From JBEIVB01 sp040374085 (GTDB taxonomy: Bacteria > Bacteroidota > Bacteroidia > UBA4408): a stretch of DNA of 53,843 nt. The stretch lies in contig JBEIVB010000006.1 of the NCBI GenBank assembly GCA_040374085.1, positions 1-53,843 of the forward strand, written 5' to 3'. How positions within the stretch are numbered: the first letter of the stretch is position 1; each line of letters begins with the position of its first letter. This document shows, piece by piece, positions 41,631-50,800 of the stretch. The notes under the pieces are model-generated. The model made no database searches, was not told where the DNA came from, and worked only from the letters and a program-made list of their open reading frames with translations. The position numbers and the translations under genes were made by a program.

Positions 41631-42881
41631 TTATGAAAACGATTGAAGGGTCTTTCGAATGATGTCCAGTCCCTCCATGAGTTGGGTTTCCGTGATGCTG
41701 AGGGGAGGAGCAAACCGGATGATGTCGCCGTGGGTTGGCTTGGCCAGAAGTCCATGCTCGAGCATTCTGTGGCAAACGGCCAATGCATCTTTTCCCGGGG
41801 TTCTGTGAATGACAACTGCATTGAGCAGGCCTTTCCCTCTGATTTCGGCAATAAGCGGAGATGGAATGTTTTTGAGCTCTTCTCTGAACATTTGGCCTAA
41901 CACATCTGCATTATGGCAAAGGTTCTCGTCGATGATGACCTGTAACGCTACCTTAGCAACGGCACAAGCCAGCGGATTTCCACCATAGGTAGAACCGTGT
42001 TCACCTGGTTTGATGTTGAGCATGACCTCGTCGTTGGCCAAGACAGCAGAAACCGGCAGAACCCCACCGCTTAGGGCCTTTCCAAGGATTAAGACATCGG
42101 GCTTAACCTCTTCGTGATCGCAAGCAAGCATGCGTCCGGTTCTGCCCAAACCGGTTTGCACCTCATCGGCCATCATCAATACATGGTATTGGGTGCACAA
42201 TTTTCGGATGGCTTTGAGGTATCCAACTTCAGGCACGATAACGCCTGCTTCGCCTTGAATCGGTTCAAACATAAACCCACAAACGTGCGGGTCTTGAAAA
42301 GCCTCTTCCAATGCTTTTGCGTTGTTGTAGGGTACCACAATATAACCTGGCATTAGAGGACCAAACCCGCTGTAGCTGCTCGGATCGGTGGAAGAAGAAA
42401 TGGCTGCAAGTGTGCGACCCCAAAAGTTGCCCTCAACAAAAACAACTTTGGCCTGATTGGCGGGAATGCCCTTTTTTTGGTAACCCCAACGTCGGGCCAG
42501 TTTAAGCGCGGTTTCTCCCCCTTCAACCCCGGTGTTCATAGGAAGAACCTTATCATAACCAAACAGGGTGGTAATGAACTTTTCGTACTCACCCAACAGG
42601 TTGTTGTGAAATGCTCTTGAAGTAAGGGTAAGTTTTTGGGCTTGCTGCATCATGGCATCCAGGATGCGGGGATGGCAGTGCCCTTGGTTTACCGCAGAGT
42701 AAGCAGATAAAAAGTCGAGGTAGCGCTTTCCGTTCACATCCCAAACCTCGGTACCCTTTCCGCGCTCCAGCACCACTGGCAGTGGATGGTAATTGTGGGC
42801 TCCGTAGCGCGCTTCCAGCTCTATGGCATGAAGTGCAGGGTTTGCAACAGGGTTTTGTGGGGTATCCATAAGGGTATCCAT
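41631..42881 (-). CDS. rocD: ornithine aminotransferase
   Basis: RocD transfers the delta-amino group of ornithine to 2-oxoglutarate, giving glutamate semialdehyde in arginine and proline metabolism. The 416-residue class III enzyme has ADEVQTG at 238-244, PLP lysine K268 in LGKALSGGVLPVSAV, TSRAFHNN, and NTGVEGGETALKLARRWGY. Two in-frame start codons (42881 and 42869) lie in a 12-bp tandem duplication that gives MDTLMDTP. It is divergent from trpS, with a -7 element 28 bases upstream. Confidence 0.95.
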   Translation of the reverse strand: MDTLMDTPQNPVANPALHAIELEARYGAHNYHPLPVVLERGKGTEVWDVNGKRYLDFLSAYSAVNQGHCHPRILDAMMQQAQKLTLTSRAFHNNLLGEYEKFITTLFGYDKVLPMNTGVEGGETALKLARRWGYQKKGIPANQAKVVFVEGNFWGRTLAAISSSTDPSSYSGFGPLMPGYIVVPYNNAKALEEAFQDPHVCGFMFEPIQGEAGVIVPEVGYLKAIRKLCTQYHVLMMADEVQTGLGRTGRMLACDHEEVKPDVLILGKALSGGVLPVSAVLANDEVMLNIKPGEHGSTYGGNPLACAVAKVALQVIIDENLCHNADVLGQMFREELKNIPSPLIAEIRGKGLLNAVVIHRTPGKDALAVCHRMLEHGLLAKPTHGDIIRFAPPLSITETQLMEGLDIIRKTLQSFS

Positions 42882-42884
42882 AAG
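42861..42884. repeat. 12-bp tandem duplication over the rocD start codon
   Basis: GGTATCCATAAG occurs at 42861-42872 and again at 42873-42884 (plus strand). Each copy contains a CAT that is an ATG for rocD. Confidence 0.8.
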
Positions 42885-42909
42885 GGGAAAGCGCCGTTTT
42901 TACGGCATT

Positions 42910-42917
42910 CAAAGGTA
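42910..42917 (-). promoter_or_regulatory. -7 element of rocD-miaE
   Basis: TACCTTTG on the minus strand, exact TAnnTTTG, 28 bases before the rocD start at 42881. Confidence 0.45.
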
Positions 42918-42957
42918 TGAAAATGCCCGAAGAGCCCTTCATAATGGCCCATTCCAG

Positions 42958-42965
42958 TAACTTTG
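42958..42965 (+). promoter_or_regulatory. -7 element of trpS
   Basis: TAACTTTG, exact TAnnTTTG, 17 bases before the ATG at 42983. It supports that start over the upstream ATG at 42917. Confidence 0.45.
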
Positions 42966-42982
42966 GAACCGAACACAAGCCC

Positions 42983-43963
42983 ATGAAACGAATCTTAACC
43001 GGCATACAAAGCAACGGCAACCCCCACCTTGGGAATGTATTGGGAGCCATTCTGCCCGCCATTCAAATGAGCAATGCATCGGATGTTGAATCGTTCTTGT
43101 TCATTGCTGATTTACACGCCTTAACCAGCCTAAAAAACAAGAACGTAATCGAAGAAAACACCACCTCTGTAGCCGCAGCATGGCTTGCTTTTGGCCTTGA
43201 TGCAGATCGAACGGTGTTCTACAGGCAGAGTCGCGTTCCTATGGTTACTGAGCTTGCGTGGTTTTTGAATTGCTTTGCGCCGTTTCCCATGCTGGCCAAT
43301 GCCCATTCTTTCAAGGATAAAAGCGAGCGTCTTGCCGATGTAAACGCTGGATTGTTTACCTATCCTATGCTCATGGCTGCTGATATATTATTGTATCAAG
43401 CACATGAGGTTCCGGTAGGAAAAGATCAGGTGCAGCACCTAGAGATGACCCGCGATGTTGCAGGCGCAATAAACCGCTATGCCGAAACAGAGTTGTTTGT
43501 TTTGCCTCAGGCGAAGGTAAGTGAAGAGGTTATGATTGTGCCCGGAACCGATGGACAAAAGATGAGCAAGTCGTATGGCAATATCATCAATATTTTCCTT
43601 TCGGAGAAAGAATTAGATAAAGTGGTAAAAACAATAGTTACAGACAGCACCCCTATGGAGGATCCCAAGGATCCGGAGCGGTGCAATGTGTATGCTTTGT
43701 ACAAGCTTGTGGCTACGCCCGAACAGGCTGCCCAAATGGCGGCTCAGTATCGGGTAGGTGGATATGGATATGGCCATGCGAAGCGCGCTCTTTTTGAGGT
43801 GCTTTGGCAACGTTTTGAGGAACCCAGAAAGGCGTATCGGTATTGGATGGAAAACCCTGCCGAGTTGAATCGTGCCTTGGAGGCCGGAGAGGAGAAGGCA
43901 GCAGCGGTAGCTAGTGAAACACTCAATCGGGTGCGCCAGCACCTTGGCTACGGAAGAATGTAG
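42983..43963 (+). CDS. trpS: tryptophanyl-tRNA synthetase
   Basis: TrpS charges tRNA-Trp. The 326-residue class Ic enzyme has the HIGH-like signature GNPHLGN at 12-18, LFIADLHALT, the VPVGKDQVQHLE segment, and KMSKS at 193-197. It starts at MKRILTGIQS, where the family begins. The stop overlaps the next start by one base (TAGTG). Confidence 0.96.
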   Translation: MKRILTGIQSNGNPHLGNVLGAILPAIQMSNASDVESFLFIADLHALTSLKNKNVIEENTTSVAAAWLAFGLDADRTVFYRQSRVPMVTELAWFLNCFAPFPMLANAHSFKDKSERLADVNAGLFTYPMLMAADILLYQAHEVPVGKDQVQHLEMTRDVAGAINRYAETELFVLPQAKVSEEVMIVPGTDGQKMSKSYGNIINIFLSEKELDKVVKTIVTDSTPMEDPKDPERCNVYALYKLVATPEQAAQMAAQYRVGGYGYGHAKRALFEVLWQRFEEPRKAYRYWMENPAELNRALEAGEEKAAAVASETLNRVRQHLGYGRM

Positions 43964-44298
43964 TGGAAAAAAACGTTTATCATATAGCCATAGCTGAGGA
44001 TTGGCAAGAAGGTATAAAATCCGGTTTTTATACACCAAAAGCATTTGAACATGAAGGGTTTATTCATGCCTCATATCCACATCAAATAAAGGGCGTATTA
44101 ACGCGATATTTCAAACCTACTGAGCGGCTCGTATTGCTTAAACTTCGCACGGATGTTTTGGGTGAACATTTGGTGCCTGAATGGGTTTTTTCACAAGAGC
44201 AATATTATCCCCATGTTTTTTGTCCGATAAGCTCCGATATGGTAGAGCGCATTTGGTGGTTGGATGAGGGCCATGCCGTGCCCGATGAGGTGAAATAA
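43963..44298 (+). CDS. DUF952 family protein
   Basis: A 111-residue protein of the DUF952 family: VYHIA..EDW at the N-terminus, GFIHAS near residue 33, LVLLKLRTD, and FCPISSDMVERIWWL. The fold is thought to be ADP-ribosyltransferase-like, but the activity is not established. It begins with GTG at 43963, whose G is the last base of the trpS stop (TAGTG), so translation is probably coupled. A bidirectional terminator follows immediately. Confidence 0.85.
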   Translation: MEKNVYHIAIAEDWQEGIKSGFYTPKAFEHEGFIHASYPHQIKGVLTRYFKPTERLVLLKLRTDVLGEHLVPEWVFSQEQYYPHVFCPISSDMVERIWWLDEGHAVPDEVK

Positions 44299-44331
44299 AA
44301 AACCCGCGTGAAACAAAATCAAGCGGGTTTT
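44299..44331. terminator. bidirectional intrinsic terminator
   Basis: Stem AAAACCCGC (44299-44307) with GCGGGTTTT (44323-44331). It can end the trpS-DUF952 transcript (+) and the tRNA-Cys transcript (-). Confidence 0.75.
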
Positions 44332-44332
44332 G

Positions 44333-44403
44333 AGGTCTCGAGCGGATTCGAACCGCTGTAGAAGGTTTTGCAGACCTCTGCCTAGCCACTCGGCCACGAG
44401 ACC
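44333..44403 (-). tRNA. tRNA-Cys (GCA anticodon)
   Basis: Read on the minus strand it folds as a cloverleaf. The acceptor stem is GGTCTCG/CGAGACC. The anticodon arm is GAGGT-CTGCAAA-ACCTT with anticodon GCA, and the T arm is AGCGG-TTCGAAT-CCGCT. Discriminator base U73 is the known cysteine identity element. CCA is not encoded. It lies 40 bp downstream of folB on the same strand. Confidence 0.95.
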
Positions 44404-44443
44404 CGTTATTTGGGTTGGCAAATATAGCCTTTTTTGGTTGTGG

Positions 44444-44806
44444 TTATCGTTCTAATTCTACCCAAACCTGCTCCACCTGCCCATTCATAGGCGGATTGAG
44501 CTTTGTGAGGCGAATGCGACTGCTTAAAATTCGATTTGGAAACGATGCATAAAGTTGGTTTTCAATGCGCCAAACGACCTGCTCAATGAGGTTGGAGGGT
44601 TGTTCCATTTCCTGAACGACCAGATTGCGGATGGTTACATAATCTAGGGTGAGCTTAAGATCATCGGAAGCAGCGGCTTCCATGAATTGGGTTTCCACAT
44701 AAACGTCCACCCGATATTCAGATCCAATGATGCGCTCTTCTGGAAGACACCCATGATGCGCATATAAGCGTATGCCTTCTACGGCAATGCGTTGATGAGA
44801 TTGCAT
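44444..44806 (-). CDS. folB: dihydroneopterin aldolase
   Basis: FolB cleaves 7,8-dihydroneopterin to 6-hydroxymethyl-dihydropterin in folate synthesis. The 120-residue protein has GIRLYAHHGCLPEER at 11-25, LDYVTIRNLV, SNLIEQVVWRI, and the catalytic lysine K102 in RLTKLNPPMNG. The start at 44806 (MQSHQRIAVEGI) is supported by the family length and by a -7 element 5 bases upstream. A frame to 44875 adds non-family sequence that overlaps paaZ. The gene is divergent from paaZ. Confidence 0.94.
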   Translation of the reverse strand: MQSHQRIAVEGIRLYAHHGCLPEERIIGSEYRVDVYVETQFMEAAASDDLKLTLDYVTIRNLVVQEMEQPSNLIEQVVWRIENQLYASFPNRILSSRIRLTKLNPPMNGQVEQVWVELER

Positions 44807-44811
44807 GGTTC

Positions 44812-44819
44812 CAAAACTA
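44812..44819 (-). promoter_or_regulatory. -7 element of folB
   Basis: TAGTTTTG on the minus strand, exact TAnnTTTG, 5 bases before the ATG at 44806. It predicts a near-leaderless mRNA. Confidence 0.45.
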
Positions 44820-44886
44820 CCAAGAATCTGAGTTAAAAACCGCCTAACTTTTTTACGTTCTTTGCCGATTGCCAAACAAAAAAAAT

Positions 44887-46926
44887 ATGCAAACCATTCA
44901 GAGCTACGCGTGTGGTGATTGGTACACCGGAACCGGCACTTTAACGCCTCTTTTTGATGCCGTTACCGGCGAAGGTATTTATCAGGCCGGAAGTGCCGGC
45001 TTGGATACGGCTGCAATGGTCCATTATGCGCGCACTTTTGGCGGTCCTTCGCTGCGGGGTATGACCTTTCATGAACGAGCACGCATGTTGAAAGCGCTGG
45101 CGCTGCATCTCAGCGAAAAAAAACCTTTGTTTTATGCCATCTCCTCCAAAACAGGAGCTACTAAAACCGATACTTGGATTGACGTAGACGGAGGAATAGG
45201 CAACCTTTTTGTGTATGCCAGTAAAGGCCGCCGGGAACTTCCAGATCAACCTTTTTTGTTGGATGGGAATCCGGAAATGATTTCGAAAGGTGGATCCTTC
45301 ATCGGCCATCATATTTGTGTTCCTTTGGAAGGTGTTGCCGTGCACATCAACGCCTTCAACTTCCCCGTTTGGGGCATGTTGGAAAAGATTGCTGTGAACC
45401 TGCTGGCAGGTGTTCCGGCCATCGTAAAACCAGCTACCGTGACCTGCTATTTAACGGAGGCAGTAGTTCGCGAGATTGTGGCATCGGGCATTTTGCCGAA
45501 AGGAGCGCTGCAGCTCATTTGCGGCAGTGTTGGGCCTTTGCTCGATGCGCTTTCTTGTCAAGATGTGGTTACGTTTACAGGTAGTGCACAAACCGGCCAA
45601 ATGTTGCGGGCACTGCCGGTAATCAACCAAAACAGCATCCGTTTCAATTTGGAAGCCGATTCCCTAAACTGTTCCATTTTGGGGCCGGATGCAGTTCCGG
45701 GTCAGGAGGAGTTTGATTTGTTCATCAAAGAAGTGGTACGGGAAATGACGGTGAAAGCCGGACAGAAATGTACCGCAATACGCCGCATCTTGGTACCTGA
45801 GTCTCTTATGGAACCTGTACAAGCCGCCGTTTCTTCCCGTTTAAAAACCTTGGTCGTTGGCAATCCCTCCTCCGAGGGAGTGCGCATGGGGCCTTTGGCA
45901 AGTAGAGAACAAGTAGAAGATGTGCAGAAGAAGTTGGAAGCGCTCAAAGCTTCATGTTCCGTGGCGTATGCTGGAGATCTGGAATCTCTCAAGGACGCCC
46001 ATGCAGACAAGGGGTCTTTTGTTTCACCAACCTTGCTTCGGTGCGAAGAGCCGATGATGAACACCTTGGTTCATGAGGTCGAGGTTTTTGGTCCGGTGAG
46101 CACAATAATGCCCTACAGCGACCTTCATCAAGCCATAACACTCTCCAAAATGGGGAGGGGAAGTTTGGTTTCCTCTGTTTTTACCAACGACTCCAAGTTT
46201 GCCAAGGAGTTGGTTTTGGGCACAGCCTGCATGCACGGGCGAGTTATGGTCTTGAACCGCGAAGGTGCGGCAGAGTCTACAGGTCACGGTTCACCCATGC
46301 CGCATCTGGTTCACGGCGGTCCAGGTAGGGCCGGTGGAGGCGAGGAGATGGGTGGTATTCGAGGGGTAAAGCATTACATGCAGCGCACGGCCATACAAGG
46401 ATCTCCGAGCATGCTCAGCGCCATTGTGGATGAGTATCTTCCAGGAGCGGCAGTGAACGAGGATCGAATTCACCCATTCCGCAAATACTTCGATGAGTTG
46501 GTTATAGGTGAAACGTTGTTTACGCACCGCAGAACCGTTACAGAGGCTGACATTGTAAATTTTGCGGGTATTTCGGGTGACTTCTTTTATGCCCATACGG
46601 ATGAGACCAGTCTTGAGGGTTCGATTTTTGAGCGGAGGGTAGCGCATGGTTATTTTGTGATTTCGGCAGCTGCAGGCCTCTTCGTAGACCCGAAGAAAGG
46701 CCCGGTGTTGGCTAATTATGGGCTGGATAACCTTCGGTTTATTCAGCCGGTGTATGTGGGCGACACCATTCGGGTTAAGCTTACATGCAAGCGTAAAACA
46801 GTAAAGGAAGACCGCGATGGGCAAATACCTCAGGGTGTTGTGGAATGGGCGGTAGATGTTCTGAATCAGGACAATGTCGTGGTGGCAGTTGAAACGGTGT
46901 TAACGCTTGTTGAGCGAAGGAAATAG
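44887..46926 (+). CDS. paaZ: bifunctional oxepin-CoA hydrolase / semialdehyde dehydrogenase PaaZ
   Basis: PaaZ opens the oxepin-CoA ring and oxidises the resulting semialdehyde in phenylacetate breakdown. The 679 residues start with an aldehyde dehydrogenase domain (about 1-520) with catalytic E256 (LEADSLN) and C295 (GQKCTAIRR), the same numbers as in E. coli PaaZ. A MaoC-type hydratase domain follows (about 540-679) with D565 and H570 (GDFFYAHTDE). Both active sites look intact. No other paa genes are adjacent; paaA is 8.3 kb upstream. The ATG at 44887 is chosen because MQTIQSYACGDW matches the family start. Confidence 0.95.
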   Translation: MQTIQSYACGDWYTGTGTLTPLFDAVTGEGIYQAGSAGLDTAAMVHYARTFGGPSLRGMTFHERARMLKALALHLSEKKPLFYAISSKTGATKTDTWIDVDGGIGNLFVYASKGRRELPDQPFLLDGNPEMISKGGSFIGHHICVPLEGVAVHINAFNFPVWGMLEKIAVNLLAGVPAIVKPATVTCYLTEAVVREIVASGILPKGALQLICGSVGPLLDALSCQDVVTFTGSAQTGQMLRALPVINQNSIRFNLEADSLNCSILGPDAVPGQEEFDLFIKEVVREMTVKAGQKCTAIRRILVPESLMEPVQAAVSSRLKTLVVGNPSSEGVRMGPLASREQVEDVQKKLEALKASCSVAYAGDLESLKDAHADKGSFVSPTLLRCEEPMMNTLVHEVEVFGPVSTIMPYSDLHQAITLSKMGRGSLVSSVFTNDSKFAKELVLGTACMHGRVMVLNREGAAESTGHGSPMPHLVHGGPGRAGGGEEMGGIRGVKHYMQRTAIQGSPSMLSAIVDEYLPGAAVNEDRIHPFRKYFDELVIGETLFTHRRTVTEADIVNFAGISGDFFYAHTDETSLEGSIFERRVAHGYFVISAAAGLFVDPKKGPVLANYGLDNLRFIQPVYVGDTIRVKLTCKRKTVKEDRDGQIPQGVVEWAVDVLNQDNVVVAVETVLTLVERRK

Positions 46927-46947
46927 CCCTTTGGGCGATTTTTTTTT
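46926..46947 (+). terminator. intrinsic terminator of paaZ
   Basis: Small hairpin GCCC-TTT-GGGC (46926-46936) that begins in the paaZ stop codon, followed by a run of T residues (46939-46947). Confidence 0.5.
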
Positions 46948-47009
46948 CTCTTCCTGCAGGAACACTCGAATAATAGACATCTTTGAATGTGGTAAAAATG
47001 GGGCAGAAA

Positions 47010-47762
47010 ATGGAAAAAAGGTACCTGGTATTTTTGTTTGTGCTTGCATCGACTTTGGGGTTTTCCCAGTCCGCCAATACCGTTATAAAAACCCGCGAGA
47101 ACGAAAATCCTCGCTACACAGAAATTTTCTATGTATTGAAATCGGATACCTCTGTTCGTCACGGATCGTATCAGCGATTGGGGTTCAACGATGAAATTAT
47201 TCTATCTGGTAATTATCGAGACGGCAAGAAAGATTCGCTGTGGGTCGAGTTCCTTCGATTCAGCACCATCATTCTGAGCAAAGGATTTTATCGAGATGGC
47301 GAAAAGATTGGTATTTGGGAGTATTATGATAATAAAGGGCAAATACAACTTAAATACAATTACGACAACAAGCAGAGTGTGTATTGTAGGAAAGTTGAGG
47401 AGGGCAACGTGAGTGAGATGTTTGTAAAATTAGATACCGGTGTTGTCTCCCTTAGATTGCAACGCGATCCCTTCTTCAACGGAGATGATTCCCAGTTATG
47501 GAAGTTCTTAAGCAGCAACATTAAATACCCTGTTCGATCCTACCAAGCTGGCGTTACGGGTACGGTTTATGTAGCGTTTTTTATCGATCCGAATGGCCAT
47601 GCTTTTGGTCAGCGGATACTCAGGGGCATCAGCGAAGAGCTCAATCAGGAAGCCTTGAGGGTTGTTAAGTTGATTCCAGACGATTGGATTGCCGGAATTT
47701 CAGATGGGAAACTGATTACCGCTCAGTATCACATTCCGGTGCGTTTCACCATCAAAAAATAG
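47010..47762 (+). CDS. exported MORN-like repeat protein with TonB C-terminal domain
   Basis: A 250-residue protein with a cleavable signal peptide (MEKRYLVFLFVLASTLGFSQS). A central region carries MORN-variant-like repeats (RHGSYQRLG, GNYRDGKKDSLW, GFYRDGEKIGIWEYYD). The C-terminal domain of ~85 residues resembles the TonB C-terminus (NIKYPVRSYQAGVTGTVYVAFFIDPNGHA ... EALRVVKLIPDDW). It lacks the N-terminal membrane anchor and proline-rich spacer of a true TonB, so it is likely a periplasmic protein of unknown role. The start at 47010 is chosen for the signal peptide. It lies 129 bp upstream of the giant adhesin on the same strand. Confidence 0.82.
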   Translation: MEKRYLVFLFVLASTLGFSQSANTVIKTRENENPRYTEIFYVLKSDTSVRHGSYQRLGFNDEIILSGNYRDGKKDSLWVEFLRFSTIILSKGFYRDGEKIGIWEYYDNKGQIQLKYNYDNKQSVYCRKVEEGNVSEMFVKLDTGVVSLRLQRDPFFNGDDSQLWKFLSSNIKYPVRSYQAGVTGTVYVAFFIDPNGHAFGQRILRGISEELNQEALRVVKLIPDDWIAGISDGKLITAQYHIPVRFTIKK

Positions 47763-47866
47763 ACTGGCTGTAGGTTTTTAAATGCTGTTCATCGAAAAAA
47801 CCACAGTTTAAGCCTCTTTTTAGGGAAAAAATTATTACAAAAGCAAGCTTTTCGCCTTGTTCTTCA

Positions 47867-47874
47867 TACTTTTG
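47867..47874 (+). promoter_or_regulatory. -7 element of the giant adhesin gene
   Basis: TACTTTTG, exact TAnnTTTG, 17 bases before the ATG at 47892. Confidence 0.45.
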
Positions 47875-47891
47875 CACCTACTTTTTAAACG

Positions 47892-50800
47892 ATGACAAGT
47901 CCTTTTTTGCCTATGCGTACCTTCTGGATGAGTTCGATACGATTATCGGTTTGGATAGCGCTGGTTGTAGCCGGGTTTTCTCCCGCCCGAGCTTCGGTTT
48001 TTACCGTAACCAACCTAAATAACTCTGGATCAGGTTCTTTGCGAAGTGCTATTTTTCAAGCCAACAATGATTTTTCGGCCGACATCAATACACCTCACAT
48101 CATCGATGCTTCCGGAATTTCCGGAACCATTAACCTTTCAGGGGCATTGTTCGATTTGAACAACCACATCACAATAATTGGTCCAACGGCGGCTCCACTC
48201 ATTCTAAATCGCCAATCGGCCATTCAATTTTCGGTGCTTAGGCTGGTCACACCAAACGGTGTCACGGGAAGGTACAAAATCAAACTCAACAACCTCTACA
48301 TTCAAAATGGTAGGGGAACAGGTGGGGGGCTCTACATTGAAAATGTAGATGCGGAAGTAAACAACTGCCAAATTCAAAATTGCCTCGCTACCCAAGGATT
48401 GGGTGCTGGTGTTTATGTGCTGAATTCCCACGCCCAGTTTAATGGAAGTACCATTGCAAATAACTCCAACCAGGGGGGTATTGGTGGTGGCATCACAACA
48501 GATGGGGATTCTTCCGAGGTTTCCCTTACCAATTGTACGGTTGCCTTTAATACTGCTGCAACCGGTGGGGGAATCGACAAGATTAGTTATCCTAAGCTTT
48601 TCATGAACAGCTGTACTGTTGTGGGCAATATTGCTCAAGGCAAGGGAGGTGGGTTTTATATCAATGCGGGAGGGCTTCAGATTGACAACTGTTTGATTAA
48701 CAACAACAACGCTCAAATTGCATCCAATGTGGGGAATGACATCACGATTAATCCTGATTCAACTCAGGACGTTGTGGAATCCAACGTTGGGCATAATCTT
48801 ATATCGGATCTTACCGGATTTTCATTCGACCCAGGGGCAATTCTAACCGGAAATGTTACTCCCCTTACTCCAAACGTGGTTACATCCTCAGCATTGGCCA
48901 ACAATGGTGGATATACCCAAACATTGTCATTAACGGCCTGCAGCGAAGCCATCGATGCAGGAACCTCATTTAGCACACCCGCTTTAGATCAGCGTGGTTC
49001 ATCTAGGGTAAATGCCCACGATATTGGCTCATTTGAATATCAAGCTCTTGTTCCGGTTTCGGCACTGCGATGCGGCCCCGGAACCGTAACTCTTAGTGTT
49101 TCCGGTGGAACTTCGGGAGCCAGTGGTTACGATTGGTTCAGTCAGGCTTCGGGAGGTGTTGCTCTTGCCACCAATTCCTCGACCTTCACCACGCCTCTTC
49201 TTACAGCTACTACATCATTTTTCGTTGCAGAGGCAGCGGCCTGTGCCAGCCCCAAGCGCTATGAGGTGGTAGCCACGGTGTTAACCACACCACCGGTTCC
49301 GGTCATTACCTCCAGTACTCCAACCAACATTTGTTCGGGAGCCTCGGTAACGCTTACCAGTACAGCAGAAAGTGCCTACTTGTGGAGCAACGGCGAAACT
49401 ACGCAGAGCATTACCGTTTCCGCAGCAGGAGATTATACGGTAACTGGGATATCTGCAAACGGATGCAGCTCTACCTCAGACACAACCGAGGTCACGGTCA
49501 CTCCTCCGCCTCCAGCTCCAACCGTCACCATCTTAGGGTTGAATGCTGTTGGATGTCAAGGGGATACCATTACTCTGCAAGCATCTCTTTCACCGAATTA
49601 TCTTTGGTCAAATGGTGCCACCACCCAAAGTATTGAGGTTTCTTCGAGCGGAACCTTCACCGTTTCGGTTTCTTCGGCATTCAATTGCAGCACCTCCTCT
49701 GTTCCCACAAACATTACCATTAACAGCAATCCGCCTGTGCCTGTTATCACCGCCAATGGCCCAACCACCTTTTGTTTGGGAGAGTCCGTTGGTATTGTTT
49801 CCAGTATTGCTTCGGGTTTAACCTGGTCGAACAGCGAAACCAGTCAATTCATTACGGTTGCCACTCCGGGCAGTTATTTTGTTACCGTTACGGATGCCAA
49901 CAATTGCTCCAGCCGTTCAGACACCCTTGATGTAACTGTGAACGTTCCAACGGTTCCAACGGTAACCGCTGGAGGACCTCTTTCTTTTTGCGACGGTGGG
50001 TCGGTGGTTCTTACCAGCTCGCCTTCCGTTTCCTACCTGTGGAACACGGGACAAAGCACGATTGCTGCAACCATTACGAGTACGGCCAACGTAACGGTAA
50101 CCACTACCGATGCAAATGGATGTCAGGCTACTTCTGCTCCAGTTGCCGTTGAGAACATACCCATTGTTACACCAACCATATCAGCCAGCGGCCCAGTTAC
50201 GTTTTGCCAAGGCTCAAATGTTGTGCTTACCTCCAGTTCAGCAGTTGGAAACACTTGGAGTACGGGTGAAACCACCTCAAGCATTACCGTTAATCAAGCG
50301 GGAAGCTACACGGTTATTTTGTCCGGATGTTCCAGTTTATCTGCTGCAACTGTTGTAACCGTAAACAGCAATCCTCCTGCGCCCACTATCTCGGCTGGGG
50401 GACCTACAACGTTTTGTGATGGTGGTAATGTAACCCTTACATCCAGTTCGGCCACCAACAACGTTTGGTCAACCGGTGCAACCACGTCTTCCATATCGGC
50501 AACCGCAGATGGTGTATACACGGTTACGGTTAGCAACACTGACGGGTGTACCACCACATCATCTGGATTTGCTGTTACAGTAAACCCCAACCCTCCGGCT
50601 CCAGTAATTACGCCGCAAACTCCAACCACATTCTGTTTGGGTGGCCAGGTAGTTCTAGAGTCTTCCGCTTCTGCCAATAATCTTTGGTCAACCGGAGAAA
50701 CCTCTCAAACGATAGTTGTAACAACTGCAGGAAATTACACTGTAGCCTCAACAAGTGCTTTCGGTTGCCCTTCACCGGTTTCTGGTCCTGTTTCTGTTGT

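Noticed and set aside
46291..46824. 177-codon minus-strand frame inside paaZ
   Set aside because: Antisense shadow of the MaoC domain region.
48204..48716. 170-codon minus-strand frame in the adhesin gene
   Set aside because: Shadow of the beta-helix region, with low complexity and no domain.
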